Assembly: GCF_902488755.1 (NCBI RefSeq)
Contig: NZ_CABTXF010000014.1
Location: 1-29,126, forward strand
From: an uncultured Murdochiella sp.
Lineage (GTDB): Bacteria > Bacillota > Clostridia > Tissierellales > Peptoniphilaceae
Reading direction: 5' to 3'
DNA: 29,126 bases
Shown here one piece after another: positions 8,452 to 16,824 of the stretch; the first letter of the stretch is position 1, and each line of letters begins with the position of its first letter. The notes beneath the pieces were generated by a model. The model was not told the DNA's origin and did no database searches. It was given only the letters and a program-made list of their open reading frames with translations. Both the position numbers and the translations under genes were made by a program.

Positions 8452-10219
8452 TGATGACCTCCTGCTCCTGCATCAGCGTTTGAAATGCCGATGTCATCTC
8501 CTGACGGAGGGTATCCATTTCGTCCAGCTGTTCTTCGGGAATCTGACGCATACGCACGATCCGCTGACGAATCGGCATACTCTCGATTTCACGCAGATAT
8601 ACGCCATGCTCCAACGCTTCCTGCGCCTTGTCATGGAAAGCGAGAATAATCGCTAACATATCGTATTGTTTCTTTGCCGAACAGTACGTATCGACATCGT
8701 CAAAGGCGTTCTGCTGCAAAAAGTCTTCACGCAGCGATTTCGCAGTAAAGAGCTTGAGCTGATCACTGGGAGAAAGGGCGTCTTTTCCGACCAGACGGAC
8801 AATTTCCTGTAAGCTCTGCTCTTCGGTGAGAAGAGCGATCGCCTGCTGCCGATGGTCGGCGAATTTCGGCTCGACCGCCTGACGGAAATACTCGTCCATC
8901 TTCTCTTGATAGAGCGAGTAGCTCTTCAGCCAGTTAATTGCCGGAAAATGGCGCGCGTAGGATAAGTCATAATCCAGACCCCAGAACACTTTTACGATAC
9001 GCAGGGTGGACTGCGTAACCGGCTCGGAAAGGTCGCCACCCGGAGGGGACACTGCGCCGATAGCGGTAAGCGATCCCTCGCGTTCGTCGCTTCCGAGACA
9101 GCGAACAATGCCCGTACGTTCATAAAAACTCGCGATACGCGAAGCCAAATACGCCGGATAGCCTTCATCGCCCGGCATTTCTTCGAGACGACCCGACATC
9201 TCACGAAGCGCTTCCGCCCAGCGTGATGTAGAATCTGCCATTAACGCCACAGAATAGCCCATGTCCCGGTAGTATTCCGCAATCGTCATGCCGGTGTAGA
9301 TAGAAGCTTCACGAGCGGCTACCGGCATGTTGGAGGTGTTCGCAATCAGAATGACTTTCTGCATCAAACTCTTGCCGGTATTCGGATCAATAATCTCCGG
9401 AAACTCATTTAACACGTCGGTCATCTCATTTCCGCGTTCGCCACAGCCGACGTACACAATGACTTCCGCATCCGCCCACTTAGCCAGCTGATGCTGAATA
9501 ACGGTTTTTCCCGAACCGAATGGTCCTGGAATCGCTGCCGTTCCACCTTTTGCTACAGGAAAAAACGTGTCGATGACGCGCTGACCGGTGATTAACGGTA
9601 CCGTCGGATCCATTTTTCGCGCTACCGGACGCGCCTGACGAACCGGCCATTGCTGCGACAAGTGCAGTTCCTGCACCTCTCCATTTTCATCTTCTAAGGT
9701 TCCAATGACATCCTTTACCGTGTAGGAACCGGAAGAAAGTGCTGTAATCTTCCCTTTCTTCTTGGGCGGCACCATAATCTTATGTTCCACAACTTCCGTT
9801 TCCTGCACCGTACCTAAAATATCGCCCACAGAAACCACATCGCCTACTTTTGCGAAAGCAACAAAATCCCATTTCTTTTCATAGGAAATCGCCGGTGCGG
9901 ATACGCCGCGCTCCAGAAAGTCACCCGCCTTTTGCGCTAAATCGTCGAGCGGACGCTGGATACCATCGTATATCTGTCCAATAAGACCGGGTCCCAACTC
10001 GACAGAAAGCGGTGCGCCCAACGACGTTACCGGCTCTCCCGGTCCGATGCCCGTAGTCTCTTCATAGACCTGGATAAAGGCGACATCGCCCTTCATTTCA
10101 ATAATCTCGCCAATCAGTCCTTTGTCGGAAACTTCCACCACGTCCTGAATATTGGCGTCTTCCATCCCGTCGGCTTCGACCAGCGGTCCGGAAACCTTAA
10201 TGATTGTTCCTTCTTTCAA
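8444..10219 (-). CDS. ntpA: V-type ATPase subunit A (catalytic)
   Basis: The 591-residue catalytic subunit has the P-loop GPFGSGKT at residues 232-239 and the catalytic glutamate in GCGERGNEM (Glu261). It also has the non-homologous insert typical of V/A-type subunit A (about 115-190) and SRWAEALREMSGRLEEMPGDEGYPAYL. It hydrolyses ATP at the A/B interfaces to drive ion export, or makes ATP in reverse. The start codon is a TTG at 10219 with GGGAGGG just upstream, and the peptide then begins at the family N-terminus MKEGTIIKVSGPLV. It lies 13 nt after subunit F and overlaps subunit B by 8 nt. No residue looks unusual. Confidence 0.97.
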   Translation of the reverse strand: MKEGTIIKVSGPLVEADGMEDANIQDVVEVSDKGLIGEIIEMKGDVAFIQVYEETTGIGPGEPVTSLGAPLSVELGPGLIGQIYDGIQRPLDDLAQKAGDFLERGVSAPAISYEKKWDFVAFAKVGDVVSVGDILGTVQETEVVEHKIMVPPKKKGKITALSSGSYTVKDVIGTLEDENGEVQELHLSQQWPVRQARPVARKMDPTVPLITGQRVIDTFFPVAKGGTAAIPGPFGSGKTVIQHQLAKWADAEVIVYVGCGERGNEMTDVLNEFPEIIDPNTGKSLMQKVILIANTSNMPVAAREASIYTGMTIAEYYRDMGYSVALMADSTSRWAEALREMSGRLEEMPGDEGYPAYLASRIASFYERTGIVRCLGSDEREGSLTAIGAVSPPGGDLSEPVTQSTLRIVKVFWGLDYDLSYARHFPAINWLKSYSLYQEKMDEYFRQAVEPKFADHRQQAIALLTEEQSLQEIVRLVGKDALSPSDQLKLFTAKSLREDFLQQNAFDDVDTYCSAKKQYDMLAIILAFHDKAQEALEHGVYLREIESMPIRQRIVRMRQIPEEQLDEMDTLRQEMTSAFQTLMQEQEVIND

Positions 10220-10232
10220 TGTGCCCTCCCGT

Positions 10233-10541
10233 CTAAAAGATATTCATGCCCACGGCTTTTTCCACATTGGCTGCAATTTCACGCATACCGATGCCCTGTG
10301 AGCCGCTGCTGTTCGGAATCATGATAATGGCAGGAACGGCGGCGTTTCGGTAATGCGAAAGCGTCTCTTCCGCCCGTTCCGCCAACTCTTCTGTCATGAA
10401 AATGACCGCGTAATCGTTTCGCGCAAGACGTTCAATCGTATTGCGAATTTCGTGGTCTTCGGTCGGGGTAAACACCTCGATGCCCAGTGCCTCGAAGGCG
10501 AGTACCGAATCACGGTCGCCCACCACAGCTACTTTACGCAT
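10233..10541 (-). CDS. ntpG: V-type ATPase subunit F (central stalk)
   Basis: The 102-residue protein begins MRKVAVVGDRDSVLAFEALGI, the standard CheY-like fold of V/A-ATPase subunit F, followed by DYAVIFMTEELAE and IPNSSGSQGIGMREI. In the complex it binds subunit D and modulates ATPase activity. Enterococcus calls the same protein NtpG, hence the symbol. It overlaps the end of subunit C by 8 nt and has AAAGGAG 6 nt before its ATG. Confidence 0.93.
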   Translation of the reverse strand: MRKVAVVGDRDSVLAFEALGIEVFTPTEDHEIRNTIERLARNDYAVIFMTEELAERAEETLSHYRNAAVPAIIMIPNSSGSQGIGMREIAANVEKAVGMNIF

Positions 10542-11601
10542 GACGGCTCCTTTCCATTTGCATTCCCGGCGTTGTTAAGCGCAAGTGGGATGCGATTTGT
10601 TCTGCAGGAAGTCCGATGCGTTTCGCACCCAACACGATATTGATATCCTGTATTTCGGTACGCACGCGCACCAAATAGGAAAAAAGCAAAGCTAAACCGG
10701 ACTCTTTTCTTCCGGCTTCCGAAGCCAATAGGAATGCCACTCGATCTCGCACCTTTTCCACGGCATTGAGATCGCCCGTCTGAGCGAAGGCTTCCCATGC
10801 TCTTACCGTTTCTTTAGAGGCTCCGGCACGGCGAAGCATGGCGCAAATCTTCTCGTGGTCAACACCGCTTAGCGCATTGCTACCGTCTTCTGTCACCGGC
10901 GAGGAGACTTTCGAAGATAGCAAATCCTCTACGCGAATCGTTCCACCGGGTAAAAACACCTGCGCCAAAAAGGACTTCGGCTGTCGTTGAAGGCGCGCAC
11001 GGAAAAAAGATAGTAAATTGGTAAAATCCGTCATTTCCTGCGCATAGCGCAAGAAAAAGGGACTGTCTATTTTTCGGCTTAGTGCCTGAAGCTCCGCAAA
11101 ATACGCTTGATCCAGCAAAAAGTCCACTTTCTGTGCATCACCGGTTTCTGCCCAAACTTTTGCCGCTTCGACGGCCGTTTTTTCGGCTAACCTGGCTACG
11201 CCGAACGTCTTCTTTTCCGCAATCTGCTTTTTAAGACGCGGAATACAAAGCGTGCCAAAAGGAAAAAACAGCGGCGAAAAGCGTTCCGGCTCGGTGGATG
11301 CTTTCACCAGAATCTTGAGGTTATGGTAATCATAGTGCAGAAACAGCAAGCGTTTCTGATCCGATTCATGTACCAAACCTAACACGAAATCCGCTTGGTT
11401 CTGCAATTCTTTCTCAAGCACTTCCGATACGGCGTAGGATTCCCCTTCCGGAAACAGCGCACCAAAACGGGTCTCTTTCAAGACCTGTAAAGCACTGTCA
11501 TAATCTGGTGCTTCGCGCATACGATCCCATTGACCGGACGTAATAAGCGCTTTTTCTGCCATATGAATGCGCATGGAAGCAAAGGCTTGATTGTCCATCA
11601 T
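10534..11601 (-). CDS. ntpC: V-type ATPase subunit C (d-type, joins rotor ring to stalk)
   Basis: This 355-residue, mostly helical protein fits subunit C/d by operon position and by pattern: repeated helical blocks such as FLHYDYHNLKILVKA near residue 87 and YLVRVRTEIQDINIVLGAKRIGL near the C-terminus. Subunit C is the funnel-shaped adaptor between the proteolipid ring and the D-F axle. GGAAGGAGAGG precedes the ATG, which overlaps the stop of subunit E by 4 nt (ATGA). A second ATG directly follows the first, so the start could be one codon later. Confidence 0.93.
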   Translation of the reverse strand: MMDNQAFASMRIHMAEKALITSGQWDRMREAPDYDSALQVLKETRFGALFPEGESYAVSEVLEKELQNQADFVLGLVHESDQKRLLFLHYDYHNLKILVKASTEPERFSPLFFPFGTLCIPRLKKQIAEKKTFGVARLAEKTAVEAAKVWAETGDAQKVDFLLDQAYFAELQALSRKIDSPFFLRYAQEMTDFTNLLSFFRARLQRQPKSFLAQVFLPGGTIRVEDLLSSKVSSPVTEDGSNALSGVDHEKICAMLRRAGASKETVRAWEAFAQTGDLNAVEKVRDRVAFLLASEAGRKESGLALLFSYLVRVRTEIQDINIVLGAKRIGLPAEQIASHLRLTTPGMQMERSRHA

Positions 11602-12152
11602 TCCTCTCCTTCCGCCATTGCGCGAATGACCTCCTGCTCCAGATCGTGGCGCATATACTGCAAAATTTCGAGATAATCATAATTTTCACGCATCCCTGCG
11701 CGACGAACGCGGAATCCGCACGTAAACGCATCCGATTTTTCCACCTTCATGCCCACAGGCGTTCGTAGATCACTCTCTTTCGGCAACTCCAAAACAGCAT
11801 CTTCCGGCAGAGGATGCTTCGCGAGATAGGCATTCAGCGCATCTTGCCGTCGTGCAGCGTCCAAATGCAGGAGCTTTTCTTCGGCAAGCGCGAAAACTTT
11901 TTCCATCAGTTCCTGTTTCGCACAAAGACGCGTATTGCGTTCTTCTCGCTCGTCCTCGGCTTGAATGCGATCGACAATGATCGGCTTTTCCCGTTCGGCA
12001 TGAGCAAGAATATCCTCCGCTTCCCGATGCGCCTGCTGCAGCGCCTTCTCTTTTTCTTGCTGCACCTGCTTCTTTGTCGCGTCAACGATCTCGTTTTCCT
12101 GTCTTTTCGCATCCGCGCGTATTTGTTCAATCAGTTGTTCTACTTGAGCCAT
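11598..12152 (-). CDS. ntpE: V-type ATPase subunit E (peripheral stalk)
   Basis: The 184-residue protein starts MAQVEQLIEQIRADAKRQEN and is an unbroken charged coiled coil to about residue 100, followed by a compact C-terminal domain containing the DLRTPVGMKV region. That is the architecture of peripheral-stalk subunit E, which pairs with G/H to hold the head still. The start is placed at 12152, 10 codons inside the longest open frame, because AAAGGAGG lies 6 nt upstream. It is 26 nt after the proteolipid gene and overlaps subunit C by 4 nt. Confidence 0.92.
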   Translation of the reverse strand: MAQVEQLIEQIRADAKRQENEIVDATKKQVQQEKEKALQQAHREAEDILAHAEREKPIIVDRIQAEDEREERNTRLCAKQELMEKVFALAEEKLLHLDAARRQDALNAYLAKHPLPEDAVLELPKESDLRTPVGMKVEKSDAFTCGFRVRRAGMRENYDYLEILQYMRHDLEQEVIRAMAEGEE

Positions 12153-12178
12153 GACTTCCTCCTTTCTTTGTGGAGAAA

Positions 12179-12649
12179 TCACGCCTGCAGAACCAAAATC
12201 AACGAGATAATGAACGCCAGAATGGCATAGGTTTCCACCATGACGGCATAAACGATGCCCTTGGTGAACTGCTCGTCATTTTTGGCAAGAATTTCAATGC
12301 CGGCATAGGCAACATTGCCCTGGGCGATAGCGGAAAAATAGCCGACAAAGCCGACAGGCATACAGGCGAAGAGCAGATGCAAGCCTTTTTCGAGGCTCAT
12401 GCCCTGCGAAACGCCTAAGAGCAAAACAACCAGACCGATAACAAAGCCGTAGAGTCCCTGCGTACCCGGAAGAAGCTGCAAAACCATAGATTTACCGAAT
12501 TTTTCCGGCTCGTCAATCACAACAGCCGCCGCCGCTTCGCCCACATGGCCGACCCCTTTGGCTGACCCGGCACCGGAAAAAATCACCGCAATGGCAATGC
12601 CCAAAAAGCTAAAAATCATTCCTCCGTTTTGTAAGAAAAACTCCGTCAT
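12179..12649 (-). CDS. ntpK: V-type ATPase proteolipid subunit K (rotor ring), Na+-type
   Basis: From the ATG at 12649 (GGAGGAGG about 6 nt upstream) the protein has 156 residues and four membrane helices in two hairpins. The ion-carrying glutamate is in the last helix, Glu139 in VMVETYAIL. The first hairpin has LLPGTQGLYGF (Thr63, Gln64, Tyr67) and the third helix has AIAQGN (Gln110). From known structures of the Enterococcus hirae ring, the residues that ligate sodium are a Leu, a Thr-Gln pair, Gln110 and Glu139; all have counterparts here at nearly the same numbers. I therefore infer a Na+-translocating ring. The first hairpin lacks its own acidic residue, as in other duplicated proteolipids. 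Confidence 0.95.
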   Translation of the reverse strand: MTEFFLQNGGMIFSFLGIAIAVIFSGAGSAKGVGHVGEAAAAVVIDEPEKFGKSMVLQLLPGTQGLYGFVIGLVVLLLGVSQGMSLEKGLHLLFACMPVGFVGYFSAIAQGNVAYAGIEILAKNDEQFTKGIVYAVMVETYAILAFIISLILVLQA

Positions 12650-12682
12650 TTCATCCTCCTCCATTTTTCCTTCTGCCGTGGA

Positions 12683-14626
12683 TTAACGCTCGCGCGGCGA
12701 CTGCAATTCAACATATTTCGGCTCGGGACGCATCCCGCGGAACGGTTTGCCTCCCCCTTCAAAAAACTTTCCAAAAAACTCCACGTAAATCAGACGCATC
12801 GCATGGACGTAGGACGACAACGAGCTCAAGAAAAGATTGAACAGGTGTGCGCCTATAATGATGACCGCGGCAACCACAAATCCCGGAATGCCAAGACCGG
12901 TAAGCATTCCGCCAATCATATTCATCGCGTAGCCAATGTACGCGCCGGCAAGCATAATGGCAGTAAGGCGCGTATAGCTGACCAAATCTCCGATATAGCT
13001 TGTCGCACCATAGAGATTGTAGAGTCCCCACGTAAAGCGGCCGATGCCTTTTTCGTCTCGTGCGGAAAACAACAAAATCAGTACCGCGCCAACAATCGCC
13101 ATGACAAATCCCACGGTTTTGAAGAGCGGATTTCCTTTCAGAATGGTCGTCAATGCCACCATCAGTAGTCCAACGAGAATAAACATCCAGGAAAACACGT
13201 CGTAGACCACCGCTTTCGGATTTCCCTCACGCATTAGCTGAACGCCCTTCAATGCCAGACCGACTAACAAATGGACAAAGCCGAGGGCGACAGAGGCGAC
13301 AATCATCGTCATAAAATCCTGCATCGGATCCAGCACCAGTGCCGGAATCGGAATTAATCCGCCAAAGAGCGAGCCAAAGCAAAGACCGACCAGCATAGTC
13401 GGTACGCTAAGCACCTGAAAAAAGCGCAAGGACATAGCGGTATTGGGCTTCCAGTGGAAAAACCGCAGCGCGATGGTCGTGCCGAGAAAAAGAAGCGCAC
13501 CGTAGCCCAAGTCACCAAGCATGATACTGAAAAAGAGGATGTACCATGGAGCAATCAGTCCTGTCGGATCCATCTCTTTATACAGTGGCAGCGAATAGGT
13601 TTTGACGATATTCTCAAAAGGCTTCGCAATGGCGTTGTTTTTGAGCAGAATCGGCACTTCCGGATCGTTTACATCCGCTGGAGAGACCGTCAGCATATAC
13701 CGTGCCGGATCCATGTCCCCCGCGACCGCTTGGGTAAACGCCTCGACTTCTTCAGTCGGCACATAGCCCTTCATAAAGCTGAGCATTTTGGAGTATAGCA
13801 AACGATCTTCCGCAGCAAGCAAAGAACGTTGTTCCGCTCTTTCTTCGTACGCGACCTCAAGAGAGGTCAGCCATTTTTCGCAAAGCTGCTTCAAATGCAC
13901 CTTTCCATCCGCAATGATCTTTTGCTGCGCCATGGTATCTCTGTCCAGCTCTCGGAGTTGCTCGACAATGGTACCGCCGTCTTCCAGGGGGAACGGCTGA
14001 AAGCTCGCATCGCGCAACACCGCGCTCAATCCTTCATCTTTCCCGTTAGTCAGGACGAGGACGTAGTATACTTTTGCGTCGCCATCCAAAAATTCAATGG
14101 CGGTTCCCGTCGCTTCGGAGGCAACGTATTTTCGCACATCATCCGCCCAACGCTGCGGAATCGTACCAACCATCGCCTGAATGCTGCGCATGGCGGAAAG
14201 CTGCTCTTTCGAGACATCCAGCGCGGACCAATGCGAAAGCTCCTGCTTTTTTTCTGCATTGGCTTTACTTTTCTCCGCCGCACGATGCATCGCTTCTCTT
14301 TCGTTGTGAATTTCGTCGAGAATCTCTTCGACAGGAATCTCTCCGTTTGTCTTGACATGCGGGAGCGCATTGCCGAGTTTCTCCGTCCAATGCGCAGGAA
14401 CGGGAACATACGGACGCAACGTCTCTATCGCTTCTTCCAGTCGGGAAAGCTCGCTTTGCAGTGCGTTGTGTTCTTTTGTCAGGGAGAGCGCATGAATGCT
14501 TTCGTCGGGCGGTTCTCCCTGTTCCACGATATGTACCTTGTCAAACGTTTGCAAGCGTTGTAATAAAGCATCCCGTTCCGAAGCAAAAAAGGTGAGCTGG
14601 AAAACGGACATTTTAACGATCGCCAT
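12683..14626 (-). CDS. ntpI: V-type ATPase subunit I (a-type stator subunit)
   Basis: The 647-residue protein has a cytosolic N-terminal half with coiled-coil arms (about 1-345) and a C-terminal membrane half with about seven or eight helices, starting at GLIAPWYILFFSIMLGDLGYG. The essential arginine of the ion path is in LVSYTRLTAIMLAGAYIGYA, facing the glutamate of subunit K. The N-terminus MAIVKMSVFQLTFFASERD is typical. It overlaps the G/H gene by 14 nt with AGAGGTG upstream of its ATG, and ends 33 nt before subunit K. Length is normal for bacterial subunit I. Confidence 0.95.
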   Translation of the reverse strand: MAIVKMSVFQLTFFASERDALLQRLQTFDKVHIVEQGEPPDESIHALSLTKEHNALQSELSRLEEAIETLRPYVPVPAHWTEKLGNALPHVKTNGEIPVEEILDEIHNEREAMHRAAEKSKANAEKKQELSHWSALDVSKEQLSAMRSIQAMVGTIPQRWADDVRKYVASEATGTAIEFLDGDAKVYYVLVLTNGKDEGLSAVLRDASFQPFPLEDGGTIVEQLRELDRDTMAQQKIIADGKVHLKQLCEKWLTSLEVAYEERAEQRSLLAAEDRLLYSKMLSFMKGYVPTEEVEAFTQAVAGDMDPARYMLTVSPADVNDPEVPILLKNNAIAKPFENIVKTYSLPLYKEMDPTGLIAPWYILFFSIMLGDLGYGALLFLGTTIALRFFHWKPNTAMSLRFFQVLSVPTMLVGLCFGSLFGGLIPIPALVLDPMQDFMTMIVASVALGFVHLLVGLALKGVQLMREGNPKAVVYDVFSWMFILVGLLMVALTTILKGNPLFKTVGFVMAIVGAVLILLFSARDEKGIGRFTWGLYNLYGATSYIGDLVSYTRLTAIMLAGAYIGYAMNMIGGMLTGLGIPGFVVAAVIIIGAHLFNLFLSSLSSYVHAMRLIYVEFFGKFFEGGGKPFRGMRPEPKYVELQSPRER

Positions 14627-14936
14627 AATGTAACACCTCTTCTACCATGCGATCGGCCATGCGGTTGACCCAGGCGGCATCCTGCTGACGACTCTCTTCC
14701 ACACGCGCCTTTTTCTCCTCTGCGCCTTTCGCCAAAGCCGATCTTGCCTCCTTCTCATATTCCTTTTTCAGGGTAGCCGCTTGCTCCTGCGCCTCGACAA
14801 TTACCGCTTCCGCCTCTTCGCGGTAGGCGCTTCGTCCTTCCTCCAGCATCGCTTTTGCTCGATTTTTCGCTTCCGAAACCAGATGGGTAGCTTCCTCTTC
14901 GGCAGCCAATATCTGCTGAATCGCTTCTTTTGCCAT
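14613..14936 (-). CDS. ntpF: V-type ATPase subunit G/H (peripheral stalk), first gene of the operon
   Basis: This 107-residue, almost entirely helical protein (MAKEAIQQILAAEEEATHLV, then Glu/Ala/Lys-rich heptads) fits the small peripheral-stalk subunit that pairs with E. Sequence alone is low-complexity, so the call rests strongly on its place as first gene, directly before subunit I, as ntpF in Enterococcus. GGAAGGAGGAG immediately precedes the ATG at 14936. The resulting order G/H-I-K-E-C-F-A-B-D matches the E. hirae ntp operon. Confidence 0.88.
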   Translation of the reverse strand: MAKEAIQQILAAEEEATHLVSEAKNRAKAMLEEGRSAYREEAEAVIVEAQEQAATLKKEYEKEARSALAKGAEEKKARVEESRQQDAAWVNRMADRMVEEVLHYGDR

Positions 14937-14980
14937 TTCTCCTCCTTCCCATTTACAATAACCTGCATTCTCTATACCCG

Positions 14981-15009
14981 ATTATAGACAAAAGCGATCA
15001 TAAAAAAAA
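14981..15009 (-). promoter_or_regulatory. Candidate promoter of the V-ATPase operon
   Basis: A perfect TATAAT lies on the minus strand at 14981-14986, about 45 nt before the first operon ATG. The matching upstream hexamer, 17 nt away, is only a T run (TTTTTT, 15004-15009), which doubles as the U-tract of the tRNA terminator. The operon might alternatively be read through from the tRNA promoter. Confidence 0.4.
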
Positions 15010-15037
15010 AGCCGTTGGAATCGAATGTTCCAACAGC
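15002..15037 (-). terminator. Intrinsic terminator after the tRNA pair
   Basis: On the minus strand GCTGTTGGAA and TTCCAACGGC pair as a 10-bp stem (one G-U pair) around a 7-nt loop, followed by nine Ts at 15002-15010. It starts 8 nt past the 3' end of tRNA-Lys and separates the tRNAs from the V-ATPase operon. Confidence 0.88.
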
Positions 15038-15045
15038 TTACGGTA

Positions 15046-15118
15046 TCCACCCTCAGGGACTCGAACCCTGGACACCCTGATTAAGAGTCAGGTGCTCTAC
15101 CAACTGAGCTAAGGGTAG
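15046..15118 (-). tRNA. tRNA-Lys (anticodon CTT)
   Basis: The minus strand folds as a cloverleaf of 73 nt. Acceptor CTACCCT pairs with AGGGTGG, the D arm is AGCTCAGTTGGTAGAGC, the anticodon stem CCTGA/TCAGG encloses the loop CTCTTAA with anticodon CTT, and the T arm is CAGGGTTCGAGTCCCTG. The discriminator base is A and the CCA end is not encoded. It decodes AAG lysine codons. Confidence 0.95.
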
Positions 15119-15122
15119 TCAC

Positions 15123-15144
15123 TGCACGCAAGGGCTTGCGTGCA
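15123..15144 (-). other. Perfect hairpin in the spacer between the two tRNAs
   Basis: TGCACGCAA and TTGCGTGCA are a 9-bp perfect inverted repeat with a 4-nt loop, filling most of the 31-nt spacer. There is no U-run on either strand, so it is not an intrinsic terminator. It may guide processing of the dicistronic tRNA precursor (inference). Confidence 0.5.
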
Positions 15145-15149
15145 TAGAA

Positions 15150-15222
15150 AGCTGTCTACCGGGATTGAACCGGTGACCTCAGCCTTACCATGGCTGCGCT
15201 CTACCTGCTGAGCTAAGACAGC
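15150..15222 (-). tRNA. tRNA-Thr (anticodon GGT)
   Basis: This is a 73-nt cloverleaf on the minus strand. Acceptor GCTGTCT pairs with AGACAGC, the D arm is AGCTCAGCAGGTAGAGC, the anticodon stem CAGCC/GGCTG encloses ATGGTAA with anticodon GGT, and the T arm is ACCGGTTCAATCCCGGT. The discriminator is T and CCA is not encoded. It is transcribed before tRNA-Lys from a shared promoter. Confidence 0.94.
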
Positions 15223-15258
15223 GTTCCGCGTCAATAGCGTCATTTGCGTAACATGGTT

Positions 15259-15287
15259 ATTTTAGTCAAGAAGGGAGCTCTTGTCAA
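15259..15287 (-). promoter_or_regulatory. Sigma-A type promoter of the tRNA-Thr/tRNA-Lys unit
   Basis: On the minus strand TTGACA (15282-15287) and TAAAAT (15259-15264) are separated by exactly 17 nt. The expected transcription start is about 30 nt before tRNA-Thr. The near-consensus match suits a highly expressed stable RNA unit. Confidence 0.85.
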
Positions 15288-15346
15288 CACTTCGTCCCAT
15301 GATTTGTCGTCCATCCGCATAAGGTCCATAGCGGCTAGGACGAGCA

Positions 15347-15976
15347 TTAAAACTCCCGACGTGCATAAATGCGATATGAAATGCCAAAGGATAGCGCATT
15401 GCATAATAGGGTCAACACAAAGAGCCCCAGACTGATCCACACGGTGGGAACGGCGTGCAGGCGTTCAGATAATGCAAAGGGTCGGATCTTTGGTCCCACC
15501 CATGAAAAGAAGGCAAAGAGCAAAAAATAGAGAATTACAAAGACAATGCGTGCCTTGTCCTCATCGAAACGATACATGAGAGGCAGCTGAATCGCCGTAA
15601 TTACTGTAATGAGAAGAAGGAGTACCGACACGATCAGATGCCATGGCAGCGAGAACATCTGCTCCGGAGCCAATGCCGTGAGGAGAATCGAAACCATGAT
15701 GCCGATACCGGCGATTATCCAAACGAAGGCAAAGCGGCTAAGTACGACCACCTTGCGAGAAATCGGCGTAGGAATCAAATAGGCATCCATTTTATTGAGG
15801 CGGTCGTTCCCGAAGAGCATTCCGATAAGAATCATCGGGAGCAGCACGAATACCATAGGAAACACCAACAGTTTCTTTTCCATAAACGAATAGCCACCGA
15901 TAAGGGCGACGAGTAGTGTCACAAGGAAAAGTCCTCTTTTCACCGTGAGAAAGTCTTTGTATAATAACGCCTTCAT
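15347..15976 (-). CDS. ABC-2 type transporter permease
   Basis: The 209-residue protein has about six hydrophobic helices: approximately 14-30, 36-54, 80-102, 110-130, 142-160 and 176-198. It begins MKALLYKDFLTVKRGLFLV, and its LLYKDF start is typical of ABC-2 permeases paired with GntR-controlled ATPases. It would form the membrane half of an exporter. AAGGGGG lies 7 nt before the ATG, which overlaps the ATPase stop by 4 nt (ATGA), so the two are co-translated. The cargo is unknown; relatives are induced by cell-wall-active peptides or have unknown roles. Confidence 0.85.
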   Translation of the reverse strand: MKALLYKDFLTVKRGLFLVTLLVALIGGYSFMEKKLLVFPMVFVLLPMILIGMLFGNDRLNKMDAYLIPTPISRKVVVLSRFAFVWIIAGIGIMVSILLTALAPEQMFSLPWHLIVSVLLLLITVITAIQLPLMYRFDEDKARIVFVILYFLLFAFFSWVGPKIRPFALSERLHAVPTVWISLGLFVLTLLCNALSFGISYRIYARREF

Positions 15977-16824
15977 GACCGTGCCCCCTTAATCCAATAC
16001 ACCATGATATCTTCAATGCTTGCTTTTTCCACGCCCAAGTCCTTTGGCACCATCGCACGTTCTACCAACACATCCGCGCCAAACGCATGGACGCGCTTTC
16101 CTATAATCGCAGCCGGATCAAGACTGGCTAATTGGTCTACGCTTACGGTCACGATGCCGTATCGATCCTCCAGTTCATCCTTCGCTTCCATGAAGAGAAG
16201 TTTGCCCTCATGAATGAAGGCAATGTAATCTGCCACTTTTTCAATATCCGAAAGAATGTGCGAGGAGATGAGTACCGTATGGTCGTCTTGTTGGATAAAG
16301 TCCAGCAAAAGATCCAACACGTCGTCCCGTATGACCGGATCCAATCCACTCGTCGCCTCATCCAGAAGAAGTAATTTCGCACCGTGGGAAAGAGCAAGCG
16401 CCATACCGAGCTGCATCCGCATTCCGCGCGAATATTGGCGGATGGCACGATCTTCCGGCAAATGAAATCGCTTAACCAACGCATAAAAGGTATCTTTTTG
16501 CCATGCTTTTCCATATAAACCGCGATGAAATACTTCCGCATTTTTTACTGTCATCTCGCCAGGAAGATAGAGGTCATCAAACACACAGCCTATCCGCTGT
16601 TTCTCCTCTTCCTGCATTTTCGATGTTTCCTGCCCCAAAAGGCTGATTTTTCCAGCATCTGGACGAATCATCCCCAGTAACAACTTGATGGTTGTGCTCT
16701 TCCCTGCGCCATTTTCGCCAATATAACCGACAATACAACCTGTGGGCACAGAAAAGGTGATCGGTCCAAAATGAAAACCTTCAAATTTCTTTTCCACTTC
16801 CCGAAGACAAATCGCTTCCGTCAT
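15973..16824 (-). CDS. ABC transporter ATP-binding protein
   Basis: The 283-residue ATPase has Walker A GENGAGKST (about 36-44), signature YSRGMRMQLGMA, a variant of LSGGQ usual in this exporter group, and Walker B LLLLDEATSGLDP, then a switch histidine in VLISSHILSDIEKVAD. The C-terminal roughly 70 residues form an accessory domain. The start at 16824 is supported by GTGGAGGA 6 nt upstream, even though it overlaps the regulator gene by 44 nt. It should power the downstream permease, resembling the YtrB/BcrA-type systems of Firmicutes. Confidence 0.9.
   Translation of the reverse strand: MTEAICLREVEKKFEGFHFGPITFSVPTGCIVGYIGENGAGKSTTIKLLLGMIRPDAGKISLLGQETSKMQEEEKQRIGCVFDDLYLPGEMTVKNAEVFHRGLYGKAWQKDTFYALVKRFHLPEDRAIRQYSRGMRMQLGMALALSHGAKLLLLDEATSGLDPVIRDDVLDLLLDFIQQDDHTVLISSHILSDIEKVADYIAFIHEGKLLFMEAKDELEDRYGIVTVSVDQLASLDPAAIIGKRVHAFGADVLVERAMVPKDLGVEKASIEDIMVYWIKGARS

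Noticed and set aside
15347..15440. Small open frames around the end of the ABC permease
   Set aside because: They overlap the permease or tRNA promoter and lack ribosome sites.
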